Of a stretch of 64,000 nucleotides of DNA, positions 8,369 to 17,455 are shown one piece after another (position 1 is the first letter of the stretch; each line of letters opens with the position of its first letter). Below the pieces are notes generated by a model. The model was given only the letters and a program-made list of their open reading frames with translations, had not been told where the DNA came from and did no database searches. This stretch comes from Brachybacterium sp. P6-10-X1 (GTDB taxonomy: Bacteria; Actinomycetota; Actinomycetes; Actinomycetales; Dermabacteraceae), in assembly GCF_001969445.1 (NCBI RefSeq), contig NZ_CP017297.1, forward strand, positions 1,612,001 to 1,676,000, written 5' to 3'. The position numbers and the translations under genes were made by a program.

Positions 8369-11300
8369 TCAGCCCAGCAGCTCCAGCTCGGCCAGGCGCA
8401 GCGGCCCCTCGGCGGTGGTGATCACGAGCCGGTGGTGGATGCACGCCCTGGGCGAGGCGACCGCGAAGGGCCGGGTCTGGCGGCGCCAGCGGAAGCTCTG
8501 GGAGGTGCGCTCATCGAGCAGCACCCAGGTCTCGGCGTCGTCCGAGCCCTCGAGCCGCCAGGCGATCGGGTCCCCGCCGGTCTCGGCCGCCGAGGTCACG
8601 GTGAGGAAGCGGGCCAGCATCGGCTCGCCCAGCTCGGGCAGGTCGATCACGGCGCTCGCACTGTCCCAGACGCGCTCGCTGCGGGAGTCGTCGTCCTGCA
8701 GGGGGTCCCCGGGGTCGGCGGCGAACAGGTCGCGCAGCGGCTCGGGCCGCTCTCCCGGCGCACCGGCCGACGGCGGCACCTCGCCCCAGGTGCTCGTCCG
8801 GTCGCCGAGCGTGACCTGGATCCGTCCGCGCAGGACTGCGTGGTCGATCCACGCACCGGGGTGCTCCTCGCCGTCGACCATGACCCCCGAGATGCGGTCG
8901 TGCTGCGGGTCCTGACCCTCGACGGTGACGGTGAAGGGCTCCCCGCCCAGCGGCTTGACGTGCGCATGATCGAACAGCGGCGCCACCAGGTGATAGCGCC
9001 CGGTGCCGAGCTGCAGCGGGTACAGCCCGAGAGCGGTCAGCAGCCACCAGGCGCTCATCTCGCCGTTGTCCTCGTCGCCGGGGTATCCCTGGCCGATCTG
9101 CTCGCCGACGAACAGACGACGGTGGACCTCGCGCACCACCTGCGAGGCCCGCTCCGGAGCCCCGGCGTGGTGGAAGAGGAACGGGATGTGGTGGGAGGGC
9201 TGGTTGGAGACGCCGAACTGGCCCATCCGCACCGCCCTGGCCTCGTCCATCTCGTGGATGACGTGGCCGTAGGTCCCCTTGCGGTCCGCCCGTTCGGGGG
9301 TCGCGAAGAACTCCTCGAGCTTCGCCCTCAGACCTTCGCGGCCGTCGTACAGGGTCGCCAGCCCTTCCCCGTCGTGAGGGACGTGGAAGGCGAAGTTCCA
9401 GCCGTCGGTCTCGGTGAAATCCCCGCCCCATTCCTTCGGGTCGAACTCCTCCGGGGTCTTCGCGAAGCCGCCGTCGGCGCGTCGGCCCTGGAAGAACCCG
9501 ATCGAGCGATCGAACAGCAGCACGTAGTTGGCCGAGCGGGCTCGCAGATAGGCCGCTTCCTCGCGCAGCCGTGCGGCCTGCTCCTCGTCCTCCGTGGTCT
9601 CGGCGAGCAGTTCGGCCTGGGCGGCCAGGCCGGCATCGTTGATGTGGGCCTCGAGCGTCCAGGAGACGGACTCGGAGGTGTCGGTATCGACGTAGCCGGT
9701 GAAGACGGCGCGTTCATTGCCGCGTCGGCCGACCTCGGTGCGGTCGGGGGCGACGGTCGCATTGCGCAGCCCGGACTCGTAGGCGGCCAGCGGGTCCGGC
9801 AGCGGCACACCCTTGACGGCAAGGTCCGCGAAGGCGATGTCGCTGCTGGTGCCGGTCATGCAGTCGGCGTATCCGGGCGAGGACCAGCGGGCGATCCAAC
9901 CGCCCTCGCGGTACTGCTGGACGAAGCCGTCGGCGAGCTCGGCGGCCAGCTCCGGGTACAGCAGCGCATAGGCGGGCCAGGCGGTGCGGTAGGTGTCCCA
10001 GAACCCGTTGTTGACATACAGCCTCCCGGGGGTCACCTGGGCATTGGTGCGGGTGTCCGTGGCCTCTCCCTTGACAGGGAGCACCGGACTGGCGTGGACG
10101 GGGTGGGGCCGCTCGGAGGTTCCGGCGTTCTCCCAGTGCGAGTTGGGGTAGAGGCTGAGCCGGTAGAGATTGCCGTACAGCGTGCGCAGCTGCGGCGGGG
10201 TGGCCGTGCCGGGCTCGATCACCCGCAGCCGCTCGGTCCACGCCGCATGGGCGGCGACCCGGACGTCCTCGAAGCGTCGTCGCTCGACCTCCTGGGCGAA
10301 GGTGCGCCGGCCCTGCTCGATCCCCAGGAAGCTGGTGACCAGGCGGACGGTGACGTGCTCCGTGCCCGGGGCGAAGGTGAGCACGCTGCCGGTGGAGTCG
10401 CCGCGAGCGGCCCCGACGGCGATCGGGGGCGGCTCGACCTCGGCGAGCACGAACATGCGGGTGGCTCCGTCGGACCGATCGTAGCCCTGAGCCAGGCCGG
10501 AGTCGACCCAGGCGCGCAGCCTCCCGTCGAAGACGGCACCGGCGGCGTCGATGCGACTGTGCTCGTCGACGCCCTCGAGCAGCAGGTGCAGCTGCCCCTG
10601 GTCGGCGTCGGCGTCGATCTCGCAGATCGCCCCGTGATCCGTCGGCGCCAGGCGCAGCGAGGTCCCGCCGTCCAGCGCCACCTCGTACAGGTCGGGACGG
10701 GCGGTCTCGCCGACGTGGTGGAAGCCGAGGGACCGTGTCACCGGGGAGGCGTCCGGGTCATCGCCCCTCAGAGGCATGAGCACGAACTGGTTGCGGTCGC
10801 CCATCCAGGGGCTGGGCTGATGGGAGATCGCCATGCCCTGCAGCCGGGGCCGGTTGTCCTCGCCGTTGCGACGGTGGTACTCGTACACCCAGCGTCGGGT
10901 GCGGGCGTCGGTGGCCGGGGTGAAGAAGGCGAAGCCGTTCGGGACGGCGGTCAGCGGAAGATTGTTGCCCCGGGAGAAGTCCCCGGACGCATGGGTGCCG
11001 CGCCGTGTGTCGACCCAGGCCACGGGATCCTCGCGGGGCGGGTCAGCGGGCGCAGGGGCGAGATAGGGGCCGTCGATCCAGCCGGAGAGCTCCTCGGGCT
11101 CGGGCCGATCGGCCGCGAGGTCCTCGTCGGCCGTCTCCACGAGGTCGGCCTCCGCGTCCTCGGGGATGTCGACGCTCAGGCGGACCTCTGCGATGGTGCG
11201 GCCGACGGCGCCGTCGAGCGAGACCTGCACGTCGTTCCACTGATCGGCGTAGAGGATCTTCCCCTCGCCCAGACCCTGCGCGGTCGCGACGGTGCCGTAC

Positions 11301-11599
11301 TGGTCGTGGGGGTCGAGCTCGGACAGCCTGCCGCCATCCTCGAAGAGCAGCTCCACGGCGACGAAGGTCGCGCCCCAGGTCTGAGCGGCGTCCAGACGCG
11401 GGTGGAGGTAGGTGCGCAGCACCTCTCCGCGCTCGATGGTGCGCCCGATCAGCGGGGACAGCCCCTCGAGCAGGGGAAGCGTCCTCTCGGCGCGCTCCCC
11501 GGCACGGGCCGCATAGCGCAGCGCGGAGGGGGCGAGGAACCCCGCGGCGTCCTTGCTGGTGGGAGATCCGACGGGGCCCGGGTCTGCGGAGACGATCAT
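8369..11599 (-). CDS. GH92 family alpha-mannosidase-like glycoside hydrolase
   Basis: 1076 aa. Conserved GH92 blocks are present in order: DTRRGTHASGDFSRGNNLPL (substrate entry loop), GYADCMTGTSSDIAFADLAVKG, NQPSHHIPFLFHHAG, then GEMSAWWLLTALGLYPLQLG and APLFDHAHV. GH92 enzymes are calcium-dependent inverting exo-alpha-mannosidases acting on mannan or N-glycan fragments. The tail after about residue 900 (TWGEVPPSAG onward) looks like an added carbohydrate-binding module. No signal peptide is seen, so it should be cytoplasmic unless the start is wrong. The ATG at 11599 lacks a clear RBS; a TAGCCT about 10 nt upstream suggests a leaderless mRNA. Confidence 0.85.
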   Translation of the reverse strand: MIVSADPGPVGSPTSKDAAGFLAPSALRYAARAGERAERTLPLLEGLSPLIGRTIERGEVLRTYLHPRLDAAQTWGATFVAVELLFEDGGRLSELDPHDQYGTVATAQGLGEGKILYADQWNDVQVSLDGAVGRTIAEVRLSVDIPEDAEADLVETADEDLAADRPEPEELSGWIDGPYLAPAPADPPREDPVAWVDTRRGTHASGDFSRGNNLPLTAVPNGFAFFTPATDARTRRWVYEYHRRNGEDNRPRLQGMAISHQPSPWMGDRNQFVLMPLRGDDPDASPVTRSLGFHHVGETARPDLYEVALDGGTSLRLAPTDHGAICEIDADADQGQLHLLLEGVDEHSRIDAAGAVFDGRLRAWVDSGLAQGYDRSDGATRMFVLAEVEPPPIAVGAARGDSTGSVLTFAPGTEHVTVRLVTSFLGIEQGRRTFAQEVERRRFEDVRVAAHAAWTERLRVIEPGTATPPQLRTLYGNLYRLSLYPNSHWENAGTSERPHPVHASPVLPVKGEATDTRTNAQVTPGRLYVNNGFWDTYRTAWPAYALLYPELAAELADGFVQQYREGGWIARWSSPGYADCMTGTSSDIAFADLAVKGVPLPDPLAAYESGLRNATVAPDRTEVGRRGNERAVFTGYVDTDTSESVSWTLEAHINDAGLAAQAELLAETTEDEEQAARLREEAAYLRARSANYVLLFDRSIGFFQGRRADGGFAKTPEEFDPKEWGGDFTETDGWNFAFHVPHDGEGLATLYDGREGLRAKLEEFFATPERADRKGTYGHVIHEMDEARAVRMGQFGVSNQPSHHIPFLFHHAGAPERASQVVREVHRRLFVGEQIGQGYPGDEDNGEMSAWWLLTALGLYPLQLGTGRYHLVAPLFDHAHVKPLGGEPFTVTVEGQDPQHDRISGVMVDGEEHPGAWIDHAVLRGRIQVTLGDRTSTWGEVPPSAGAPGERPEPLRDLFAADPGDPLQDDDSRSERVWDSASAVIDLPELGEPMLARFLTVTSAAETGGDPIAWRLEGSDDAETWVLLDERTSQSFRWRRQTRPFAVASPRACIHHRLVITTAEGPLRLAELELLG

Positions 11600-11647
11600 G
11601 AACGCCAGGCTATCGACTGGGCGGAGCGGAGGCGTCCTTCCTTCCCG

Positions 11648-11731
11648 GCGCGGCGCAGGTCGAGACCGGCGCGGCGCAGGTCGAGACCGGTGCTGCGCAG
11701 TTCGAGACCGGTGCGGCGCAGGTCGAGACCG
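11648..11731. repeat. Four tandem copies of a 21-bp unit
   Basis: GCGCGGCGCAGGTCGAGACCG is repeated four times without spacers. Copies 1 and 2 are identical; copies 3 and 4 carry one to three changes. It lies 49 bp upstream of the GH92 start, between divergent genes. The 21-bp period equals two helical turns. Confidence 0.88.
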
Positions 11732-11853
11732 GAAGGAAGCCGGGATCCTCGGGCCCCTAGGGGTGGGGAGCCCTCCCCATCGTGGAGGCATGCGTCCGGG
11801 CCCCGGGTGCGGGATACTCGCCGTGCACACGACGACCTCCGGGGGGAGACACC

Positions 11854-12354
11854 ATGGCCTACGCCCAGGCACCGCACGGCGGGCCGATGACGCCACCGCC
11901 CGGCCGGCCGGCGCGACCCGCCTGGCACTGGCTCGTGCTCGGCGGCATCGCGCTGGCGGGACTGCTGCTCGTCGCGGTCTTCGCGGCATTCATCGGCTGG
12001 AAGATCCTCGACCGCGGCGATCCGGAGCGGACCGTCGACGACTTCTACACCTCGCTGCAGGACGCCGATTGCGAGCTGTTCATGGAGTCCACCACGGACG
12101 AGTTCCAGGAGGCGACCGGTCTGACCTCCTGCTCGATCTTCGACGACCACATCGAAGGGATCTCCGGGGTGGACTACGAGGTCACCGATCGCGTCAACCG
12201 CCAGGGGTACGCGATCTTCGAGGTCACGGAGTCCTACAGCTCCGGCGGCCAGTCCGAGTCCGCGGATCTGCGCTTCTCCGTGCGCCGCCTCGACGGGCAG
12301 TGGGATCTGGACCTCATGGAGCTCGTGGAGCCTGGCTCGGAACCCATCGCCTGA
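11854..12354 (+). CDS. Small membrane-anchored protein with an extracytoplasmic DUF4878-like domain
   Basis: 166 aa: a Pro-rich cytoplasmic start, one membrane helix (WLVLGGIALAGLLLVAVFAA, about residues 25-45), then an outside domain of about 115 residues beginning DPERTVDDFYTSLQDADCELF. A short helix, two Cys (CELF and TSCSIF) and a beta-sheet tail ending RLDGQWDLDLMEL resemble NTF2-like lumazine-binding/DUF4878 domains of actinobacterial cell-envelope proteins. The start follows GGGGGGAG. No enzymatic role can be given. Confidence 0.6.
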   Translation: MAYAQAPHGGPMTPPPGRPARPAWHWLVLGGIALAGLLLVAVFAAFIGWKILDRGDPERTVDDFYTSLQDADCELFMESTTDEFQEATGLTSCSIFDDHIEGISGVDYEVTDRVNRQGYAIFEVTESYSSGGQSESADLRFSVRRLDGQWDLDLMELVEPGSEPIA

Positions 12355-12441
12355 TCCCGCGGCGGCGTGCACGTTCCGCGATGATGTCGTCGCCGTCGGT
12401 CGACCAGGGATCTCGACCATGCGCTCGTTCGGGACTTCCGA

Positions 12442-13017
12442 TCAGGCCGCCCCGTGCCGATGCGCTCGGCACCGTGCTCGGTAGGACTCGCTGCCGCCGA
12501 TCTGCACCGCAGTGGCCCGCAATGCGTCCCCACCATCCGCGAGCAGACGGATGTGGAAAGCGGCGTCCGCGCCGCAGATGCTGCAGACCGCGGTCAGCTT
12601 CACCACCTCCTCCGCCTGCGCCATCAGGCTCGGGACCGGGTCGAAGGGACCACCGTCGTAGGTGACGCAGAGCCCGGCGACCTCGACCTGGATCCCGGCC
12701 ACGAGCAGCTGCTCGATCACCGGGATGATCCGCGGACCGAAGAACTGGGCCTCGTCGATCGCGACCAGATCGGGTGAGGCCCCCTCCAGCACCTCGAGCA
12801 CCGCGTCGGCGGATTCGAGCATGCGCGCAGGGACGGTGCGGCCGATGTGGGTACTGAGCCGCTCCGGGCCGCCGCGGTCGTCGAGCCGGTGGCCCACCAC
12901 GTCGACCTGCAGACCCGCCAGGCGTGCACGGTGGACGCGCCGCAGCAGCTCCTCGGTCTTGCCGGCGAACATGGGCCCGGCGATGACGTGCAGTCGACCT
13001 GCCTCACCCGTGCGCAT
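12442..13017 (-). CDS. tdk: Thymidine kinase
   Basis: 191 aa, type II thymidine kinase. The P-loop GPMFAGKT (residues 14-21), DEAQFF with the catalytic Glu (about residue 89) and a zinc-binding half CSICGADAAF are visible. The second zinc pair is at the C-terminus around CRAH. It phosphorylates thymidine to dTMP in the salvage pathway. The glycine-rich lasso region is VQIGGSESYRARC. It lies on the same strand as the macrodomain gene upstream but is separated by a hairpin. Confidence 0.93.
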   Translation of the reverse strand: MRTGEAGRLHVIAGPMFAGKTEELLRRVHRARLAGLQVDVVGHRLDDRGGPERLSTHIGRTVPARMLESADAVLEVLEGASPDLVAIDEAQFFGPRIIPVIEQLLVAGIQVEVAGLCVTYDGGPFDPVPSLMAQAEEVVKLTAVCSICGADAAFHIRLLADGGDALRATAVQIGGSESYRARCRAHRHGAA

Positions 13018-13066
13018 GGGGACACAGTACGCGCGGGGCCGGCTGTGCGGGGCCGGCCGTGCGGGC

Positions 13067-13088
13067 CCGACGGCGTCAGGACCGTCGG
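13067..13088 (-). terminator. Hairpin after the macrodomain gene
   Basis: CCGACGG (13067-13073) and CCGTCGG (13082-13088) form a perfect 7-bp stem with an 8-nt loop, 9 bp past the macrodomain stop. Flanking GGGC/GCCC sequence could extend it. It would separate that gene from tdk. Confidence 0.5.
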
Positions 13089-13096
13089 TCCCGGGC

Positions 13097-13627
13097 TCAG
13101 GTGCTCAGCTGTGCACGGAACGCGCTCTCGGCGTCGGCGCCGAAGGGCACGAAGACGACCTCCTCGACGCCCGGGGCGGACGACTCCTGCCGGGCTGCGA
13201 CCTCGCGGACGGTCTCGACGGCGATCCGCACGGCGTCGTCCATCGGCCATCCGTAGACACCGGCGGAGATGGTCGGGAAGGCGACGCTGCGGGCGCCGAT
13301 CTCTCCGGCGACGCGCAGTGCCTCTCGGTAGCACGAGGCCAGGGTCTGCGAGCGGTCCTCGCGCGGGGAATGCACGGGCCCGACGGTGTGGATCACCCAG
13401 CGCGCCGGAAGCTTCCCCGCCGTGGTCACGACGGCCTGACCGGCAGGAAGCCCGTCGGGCAAGGACGTCTCGCGCAGTCGGCGGCACGCGGCGAGGATCT
13501 CCGATCCGCCCCGGCGGTGGATCGCCCCGTCCACGCCGCCACCGCCGAGCAGGGACGAGTTGGCCGCGTTGACCACGGCGTCGACGACGGTCTCCGTGAG
13601 GTCCCCGGGGGCGATGCGCAGCTTCAT
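13097..13627 (-). CDS. Macrodomain protein (O-acetyl-ADP-ribose deacetylase-like, YmdB type)
   Basis: 176 aa made of one macrodomain. The ligand-binding loop VNAANSSLLGGGGVDGAIHR (from residue 19) with Asn20/Asn23 and the catalytic-loop residues is intact. The second loop, FPTISAGVYGWP, is also present. Proteins of this subclass bind ADP-ribose and remove acetyl or ADP-ribosyl groups. The start at 13627 follows GGTGGA. It is divergent from the mug gene; no ADP-ribosyltransferase is adjacent. Confidence 0.88.
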   Translation of the reverse strand: MKLRIAPGDLTETVVDAVVNAANSSLLGGGGVDGAIHRRGGSEILAACRRLRETSLPDGLPAGQAVVTTAGKLPARWVIHTVGPVHSPREDRSQTLASCYREALRVAGEIGARSVAFPTISAGVYGWPMDDAVRIAVETVREVAARQESSAPGVEEVVFVPFGADAESAFRAQLST

Positions 13628-13844
13628 CGTTCCACCGTAGCGATGCTGCCGGGGCCTCGCGAGGCCGGTCACCGCGCCCAGCACTCCCGGCACGATCCCG
13701 AGCAGCCGGCGGCGGCGCGCCGCACGGCGTCAGCAGGTGTGCGGCGACGGTCGGCCCCTGGCCGACACCCCGATGCCGCGCCTGCGATAGTGGCTCGGGA
13801 TGGCCACGACAGCGGGCCGAGACGACCGACGGGAGGATGGCGCG

Positions 13845-13898
13845 ATGACGACACGAACGACGCGCGGACCGGGCACCACGATCCCGGTGCCCGCATGA
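13845..13898 (+). CDS. Putative 17-aa leader peptide overlapping mug
   Basis: ATG 13845 has a strong RBS (GGGAGGA, about 7-nt spacing) and encodes MTTRTTRGPGTTIPVPA. Its TGA stop overlaps the mug ATG in ATGA (13895-13898). The mug start itself has no recognisable RBS, so translation of mug may depend on ribosomes finishing this peptide. There is no homology evidence; the call is structural inference. Confidence 0.4.
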   Translation: MTTRTTRGPGTTIPVPA

Positions 13899-14557
13899 GC
13901 ACCCCGCGCATCTCTCCCCTGGCGGGCCGCCGTCCGACCCGGGCGGACCTGCCGACCTTCGCCGGCTCGCCGCAGGACGCGCTCGAGGACATCCTGCCCG
14001 ACCCGGAGCTCGGGCAGGTCCTGCGCCTGCTGATCGTCGGCATCAATCCCGGTCTGTGGACCGCCGCGGTCAACGCACCGTTCGCCCGCCCCGGCAACCG
14101 GTTCTGGCCCTCCCTGTATCGCGCGGGGCTCACGTCACGGCTGGTCGACGCCTCCCGCGGCCTCGAGGAGAAGGACGAGAAGGACCTCCTCGAACGCGGC
14201 ATCGGCATCACGAACCTCGTCGGCCGCGCCACCGCCCGGGCCGATGAGCTGAGCACCGCCGAGCTCCGGGCCGGCGGCGAAGACCTGACGCGGCGCGTCG
14301 CTGCGCTGCGGCCGGCGGTAGTGGCGATCGCCGGGATCACGGCCTTCCGCACCGCGTTCGACGCCCGGAAATCACACCTGGGGATCCAGGATCCGCCGAC
14401 GGTCCCGCACTGGCCGCAGGAGGTGACGTTATGGGTGGTGCCGCAGCCGAGCGGACTGAACGCGCACGCGACCGTCGAGTCTCTCGCGGAGACCTGGCGG
14501 GACGTCGCCCGCCGCGCGGGAGTCCCCGCCGCACGGACCGCCTCCGAGGGCCGGTGA
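13895..14557 (+). CDS. mug: G/U mismatch-specific uracil-DNA glycosylase
   Basis: 220 aa. LRLLIVGINPGLWTAAVNAP carries the GINPG active-site motif of the Mug/TDG family, and NRFWPSLYRAGLT is typical. The C-terminal VPQPSGLNAHAT matches the family's NPSGLN loop. The enzyme removes uracil or ethenocytosine from mismatched DNA. An N-terminal extension of about 45 residues precedes the core, as in actinobacterial Mug. The start has no RBS of its own and overlaps the stop of a short upstream frame. Confidence 0.88.
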   Translation: MSTPRISPLAGRRPTRADLPTFAGSPQDALEDILPDPELGQVLRLLIVGINPGLWTAAVNAPFARPGNRFWPSLYRAGLTSRLVDASRGLEEKDEKDLLERGIGITNLVGRATARADELSTAELRAGGEDLTRRVAALRPAVVAIAGITAFRTAFDARKSHLGIQDPPTVPHWPQEVTLWVVPQPSGLNAHATVESLAETWRDVARRAGVPAARTASEGR

Positions 14558-14585
14558 CGCCGGGGCGTACGCGCCGACCGTGCCC

Positions 14586-15839
14586 TCAGACGTCGCGCCC
14601 GGCTTCCGGCTTCTTCTCTCCCGTGGACCAGAAGTAGAGCAGGTCGGTGCCGTTCACGAGACGGTCCCCGATCGCGCGCTGCTGGTAGATCACCGGGTTG
14701 TGCGAGGCGAGGGTCCGGACGTTGCGCCAGTGTCGATCGAGATTCCGTCCGCGCGATGTGGCGGAGGCCCCGCCCACCTCGAACAGCTCGGTCGTGACGC
14801 GCAGCATGTCCCGGACGGTCGTGATCTGCGCCTGGACCGTGCGCAGCTCCGCAGCGTCGGTGAGCTCCTGCGTCCGCGAACCTCCGACGGCGTCCTGCGC
14901 CGTGGCGAGAGCGCGGGCTGCCGCGAGGACCGAGTCCTGCGCGGCCGCGACGTCGGCGGACAGCCTCCCCACGACCTGCTGGATCAGCGGGTCCGTCGCC
15001 GCGGTCGACCCGCTGCCCTGCGAATAGACGCGGGTGCGGGAGCGGACGAACTCGATGGCGTCCTGGAGGGCGGCCCGTCCCGCACCCACGAGGGAGGTGA
15101 GAAGGACGAGCTGGAGGAACGCGGTCTGCGTCGTCGCGGTGCCGTCGCCCCGTCCCTCCAGGACGCGCACGCGAGAGGCCGGAACGGGGACGTCGTCCAG
15201 AAGCGTCGAGCCGCTGCCGGTGAGGACCTGGCCGAAGCCGTCCCAGTCGTCCCGCAGATCCACGCCCGGGTCATCGGACGCGACCGTGACACGAGCGCGC
15301 CGCCCGTCGGGGGTCCTCGCAGAGACGTTGATCCAGTCGGCGAATATCGATCCCGTCGAGTAGTGCTTCTGACCGGAGAGCCGGAATCCCTCGCTGTCCG
15401 GGGTCACGGTCGTCGCGAGGTCCCCGACCGTCGCAGTGCTGCGTTCGTGGCTGGCGTTGCCGAACACGGCCCCGTGGGCGATCGCGGACAACCAGGAGTC
15501 CGTATCCCCCTCCTCCGCTGAGATGAGGATGTCGTTGACGAATGCGAAGTGCGCTCGGAGCAGCTGCGGCAGGTTGGAGTCCGCCTCGCCGAGGTCGAGG
15601 AGCAGGCGGAACAGGGTCTCGATGCCCGCTCCGGCCCCGCCTCGGACTCTCGGCACCGTGACCGCGGTGAACCCCGCCTTGGCGAGCGCCCTCACCTCTG
15701 AGTGCGGGAGCCGGCGCTCCCGGTCGCGCTCCGCCGCACCCTGCGCGATCGTGGCGAGCACCGGCGCGAACCGCTCCCTCAGCTCGGCGTACTCGAGGTC
15801 GACGGACGGGGCGGTCGTGCGGGTTCCGGTCGCGGTCAT
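14586..15839 (-). CDS. Acyl-CoA dehydrogenase-fold flavoenzyme, SfnB/DszC-like monooxygenase
   Basis: 417 aa with the acyl-CoA dehydrogenase fold (helical start, beta-barrel middle around SGQKHYSTGSIFADWINV, helical end with EVGGASATSRGRNLDRHWRN). The closest named relatives are DszC, SfnB and related FMNH2-using monooxygenases acting on sulfur compounds, which lack the usual catalytic Glu for acyl-CoA. It is the last gene of the minus-strand operon; its ATG overlaps the ATPase stop by 4 bp. Together with the ABC importer and the divergent NtaA-like gene it suggests organosulfur scavenging. The exact substrate is unknown. Confidence 0.78.
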   Translation of the reverse strand: MTATGTRTTAPSVDLEYAELRERFAPVLATIAQGAAERDRERRLPHSEVRALAKAGFTAVTVPRVRGGAGAGIETLFRLLLDLGEADSNLPQLLRAHFAFVNDILISAEEGDTDSWLSAIAHGAVFGNASHERSTATVGDLATTVTPDSEGFRLSGQKHYSTGSIFADWINVSARTPDGRRARVTVASDDPGVDLRDDWDGFGQVLTGSGSTLLDDVPVPASRVRVLEGRGDGTATTQTAFLQLVLLTSLVGAGRAALQDAIEFVRSRTRVYSQGSGSTAATDPLIQQVVGRLSADVAAAQDSVLAAARALATAQDAVGGSRTQELTDAAELRTVQAQITTVRDMLRVTTELFEVGGASATSRGRNLDRHWRNVRTLASHNPVIYQQRAIGDRLVNGTDLLYFWSTGEKKPEAGRDV

Positions 15840-17455
15840 GCGATCTCCTCCAGGTCGGGTCGGGGCAGCGCGGCGACGAGCTCCCGTGTGTAGTCGTGCT
15901 CGGGGGTGAAGAACACCTCGTCGGCCGTGCCGGACTCCACGATCCTGCCGCCCCGCATCACCAGCACCCGGTCGCTGAGGTGATGCACCACGCCCAGGTC
16001 GTGGGAGATGAACAGGTAGGCGGTGCCCAGCGCGTCCTGCAGGTCTTCGAGAAGGTCGAGGACCTGTGCCTGGATCGAGACGTCGAGGGCGGACACCGGC
16101 TCGTCGAGGACGAGGATCTCGGGGCCGGGAGCCAGCGCCCGTGCGATGGAGACGCGCTGGCGCTGGCCTCCCGACAGGGTGAGCGGATGGCGGGCGGCAT
16201 GCTGCGGCCCGAGCCCGACGGCGACGAGGAGTTCGTCGACCCGTGCGGCACGCTCGCTCCGGGTCGTGGCACCGGGCACCGCATCGGCGATCGTGCGGCC
16301 GACGGTCCAGCGGGGGTCGAACGATCCCAGCGGGTCCTGGTGCACGACACCGATGCGCCGCCGACGCCCTCGGCGCCGTCGCTCGGGCAGCCCGGACCAC
16401 GACCGCTCGCCCAGCAGGACCCTGCCGGAGGTCGGTTCGGTCAGAGCGAGCGCCATGCGGGCGAGGGTCGACTTCCCGGAGCCCGACTCGCCGACGATGC
16501 CCAGCGTCTCCCCCGCCCGGAGCTCGAAGGAGACCTCGTCGACCACGGTGCGACCTCTGCCGTCGGGCCCGCGGAACTGCTTGGAGACTCCCTCGAGCGT
16601 GAGCACCGGTGCGTCGGAGGGCTTCCGCGCCTCCTTGCCGCCGACCTCGATCCGTGCCGGCGAGGCGTCCGAGAGCCGCGTCCCGCGGGAGTGCGCCGAG
16701 GGGACCGCGGCGATGAGCCGCTTCGTGTAGTCCTCGCGTGGCCGGGTGAGGACCTCCCGTGTGTCGCCCTGCTCGACCACACGACCGTCCTTCATGACCA
16801 GGACCTGGTCGGCCAGACGCTCCACGACGGCCAGGTCATGGCTGATCAGGACGAGGGCCCGTCCGTCGCCGAGGCTCCGCTCGAGCAGCTCCAGGATCTG
16901 CGCCTGCACCGTGACGTCGAGCGCCGTGGTGGGTTCGTCGGCGATGAGGATCTCCGGTCCGAGGGCGAGCGCGGCGGCGATCAGCGCCCTCTGCCGCAGG
17001 CCCCCGGAGAGCTCGCCCGGCAGCTGCCGCGCACGCAGCTCCGGCTCCGGCACCCCCGCCGCCTCGAGCAGCGCGAGCACTCGCGACCACCGGTCCGCAC
17101 GGGGGACGCCGTGGATGCGCAGCGGCTCCGCGATCTCCGCCCCGACGGTCCGCAAGGGGTCGAGCGAGACGAGTGCGTCCTGGAGGACGTACCCGATCCT
17201 GCGTCCCCGCAGCCGCCGGAGCTCCTCCTGCGAACACGTGAGCAGGTCCTCGAGAGCCTCGAGCGTCGACGCGGTGACCGCGGCCCGGTCGCCGTTCAGG
17301 CCCAGCAGGGAGCGCGCGGTGACGGACTTGCCGGACCCGGATTCTCCGACGATCCCGAGGCAGCTTCCCGCCCTGACCGAGAAGGACACGTCCTCCACGA
17401 CCGGGACCCCGTCGAAGGCGACCGACAGGTTCTGCACCGTGATCAGCGGATTCAT
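15836..17455 (-). CDS. Dpp-type ABC importer, fused double ATPase (DppD-DppF)
   Basis: 539 aa containing two complete ATP-binding domains. Domain 1 (about residues 1-255) has GESGSGKS, LSGGLRQRALIA and ILIADEPTTALD; domain 2 (about residues 285-530) has GESGSGKST, LSGGQRQRVSIARAL and ILVLDEPVSALD. Both end with the oligopeptide-type C-terminal motif (PREDYTKRLIAAVP, PEHDYTRELVAALP). Fused DppDF chains are common in actinobacteria. It energises the two permeases encoded just upstream. The start at 17455 overlaps the permease stop in ATGA. Confidence 0.9.
   Translation of the reverse strand: MNPLITVQNLSVAFDGVPVVEDVSFSVRAGSCLGIVGESGSGKSVTARSLLGLNGDRAAVTASTLEALEDLLTCSQEELRRLRGRRIGYVLQDALVSLDPLRTVGAEIAEPLRIHGVPRADRWSRVLALLEAAGVPEPELRARQLPGELSGGLRQRALIAAALALGPEILIADEPTTALDVTVQAQILELLERSLGDGRALVLISHDLAVVERLADQVLVMKDGRVVEQGDTREVLTRPREDYTKRLIAAVPSAHSRGTRLSDASPARIEVGGKEARKPSDAPVLTLEGVSKQFRGPDGRGRTVVDEVSFELRAGETLGIVGESGSGKSTLARMALALTEPTSGRVLLGERSWSGLPERRRRGRRRRIGVVHQDPLGSFDPRWTVGRTIADAVPGATTRSERAARVDELLVAVGLGPQHAARHPLTLSGGQRQRVSIARALAPGPEILVLDEPVSALDVSIQAQVLDLLEDLQDALGTAYLFISHDLGVVHHLSDRVLVMRGGRIVESGTADEVFFTPEHDYTRELVAALPRPDLEEIA

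Noticed and set aside
12442-14557. DarTG-like DNA ADP-ribosylation toxin-antitoxin module (macrodomain beside DNA repair genes)
   Set aside because: No DarT-type ADP-ribosyltransferase is adjacent, and the macrodomain protein is a stand-alone YmdB type.
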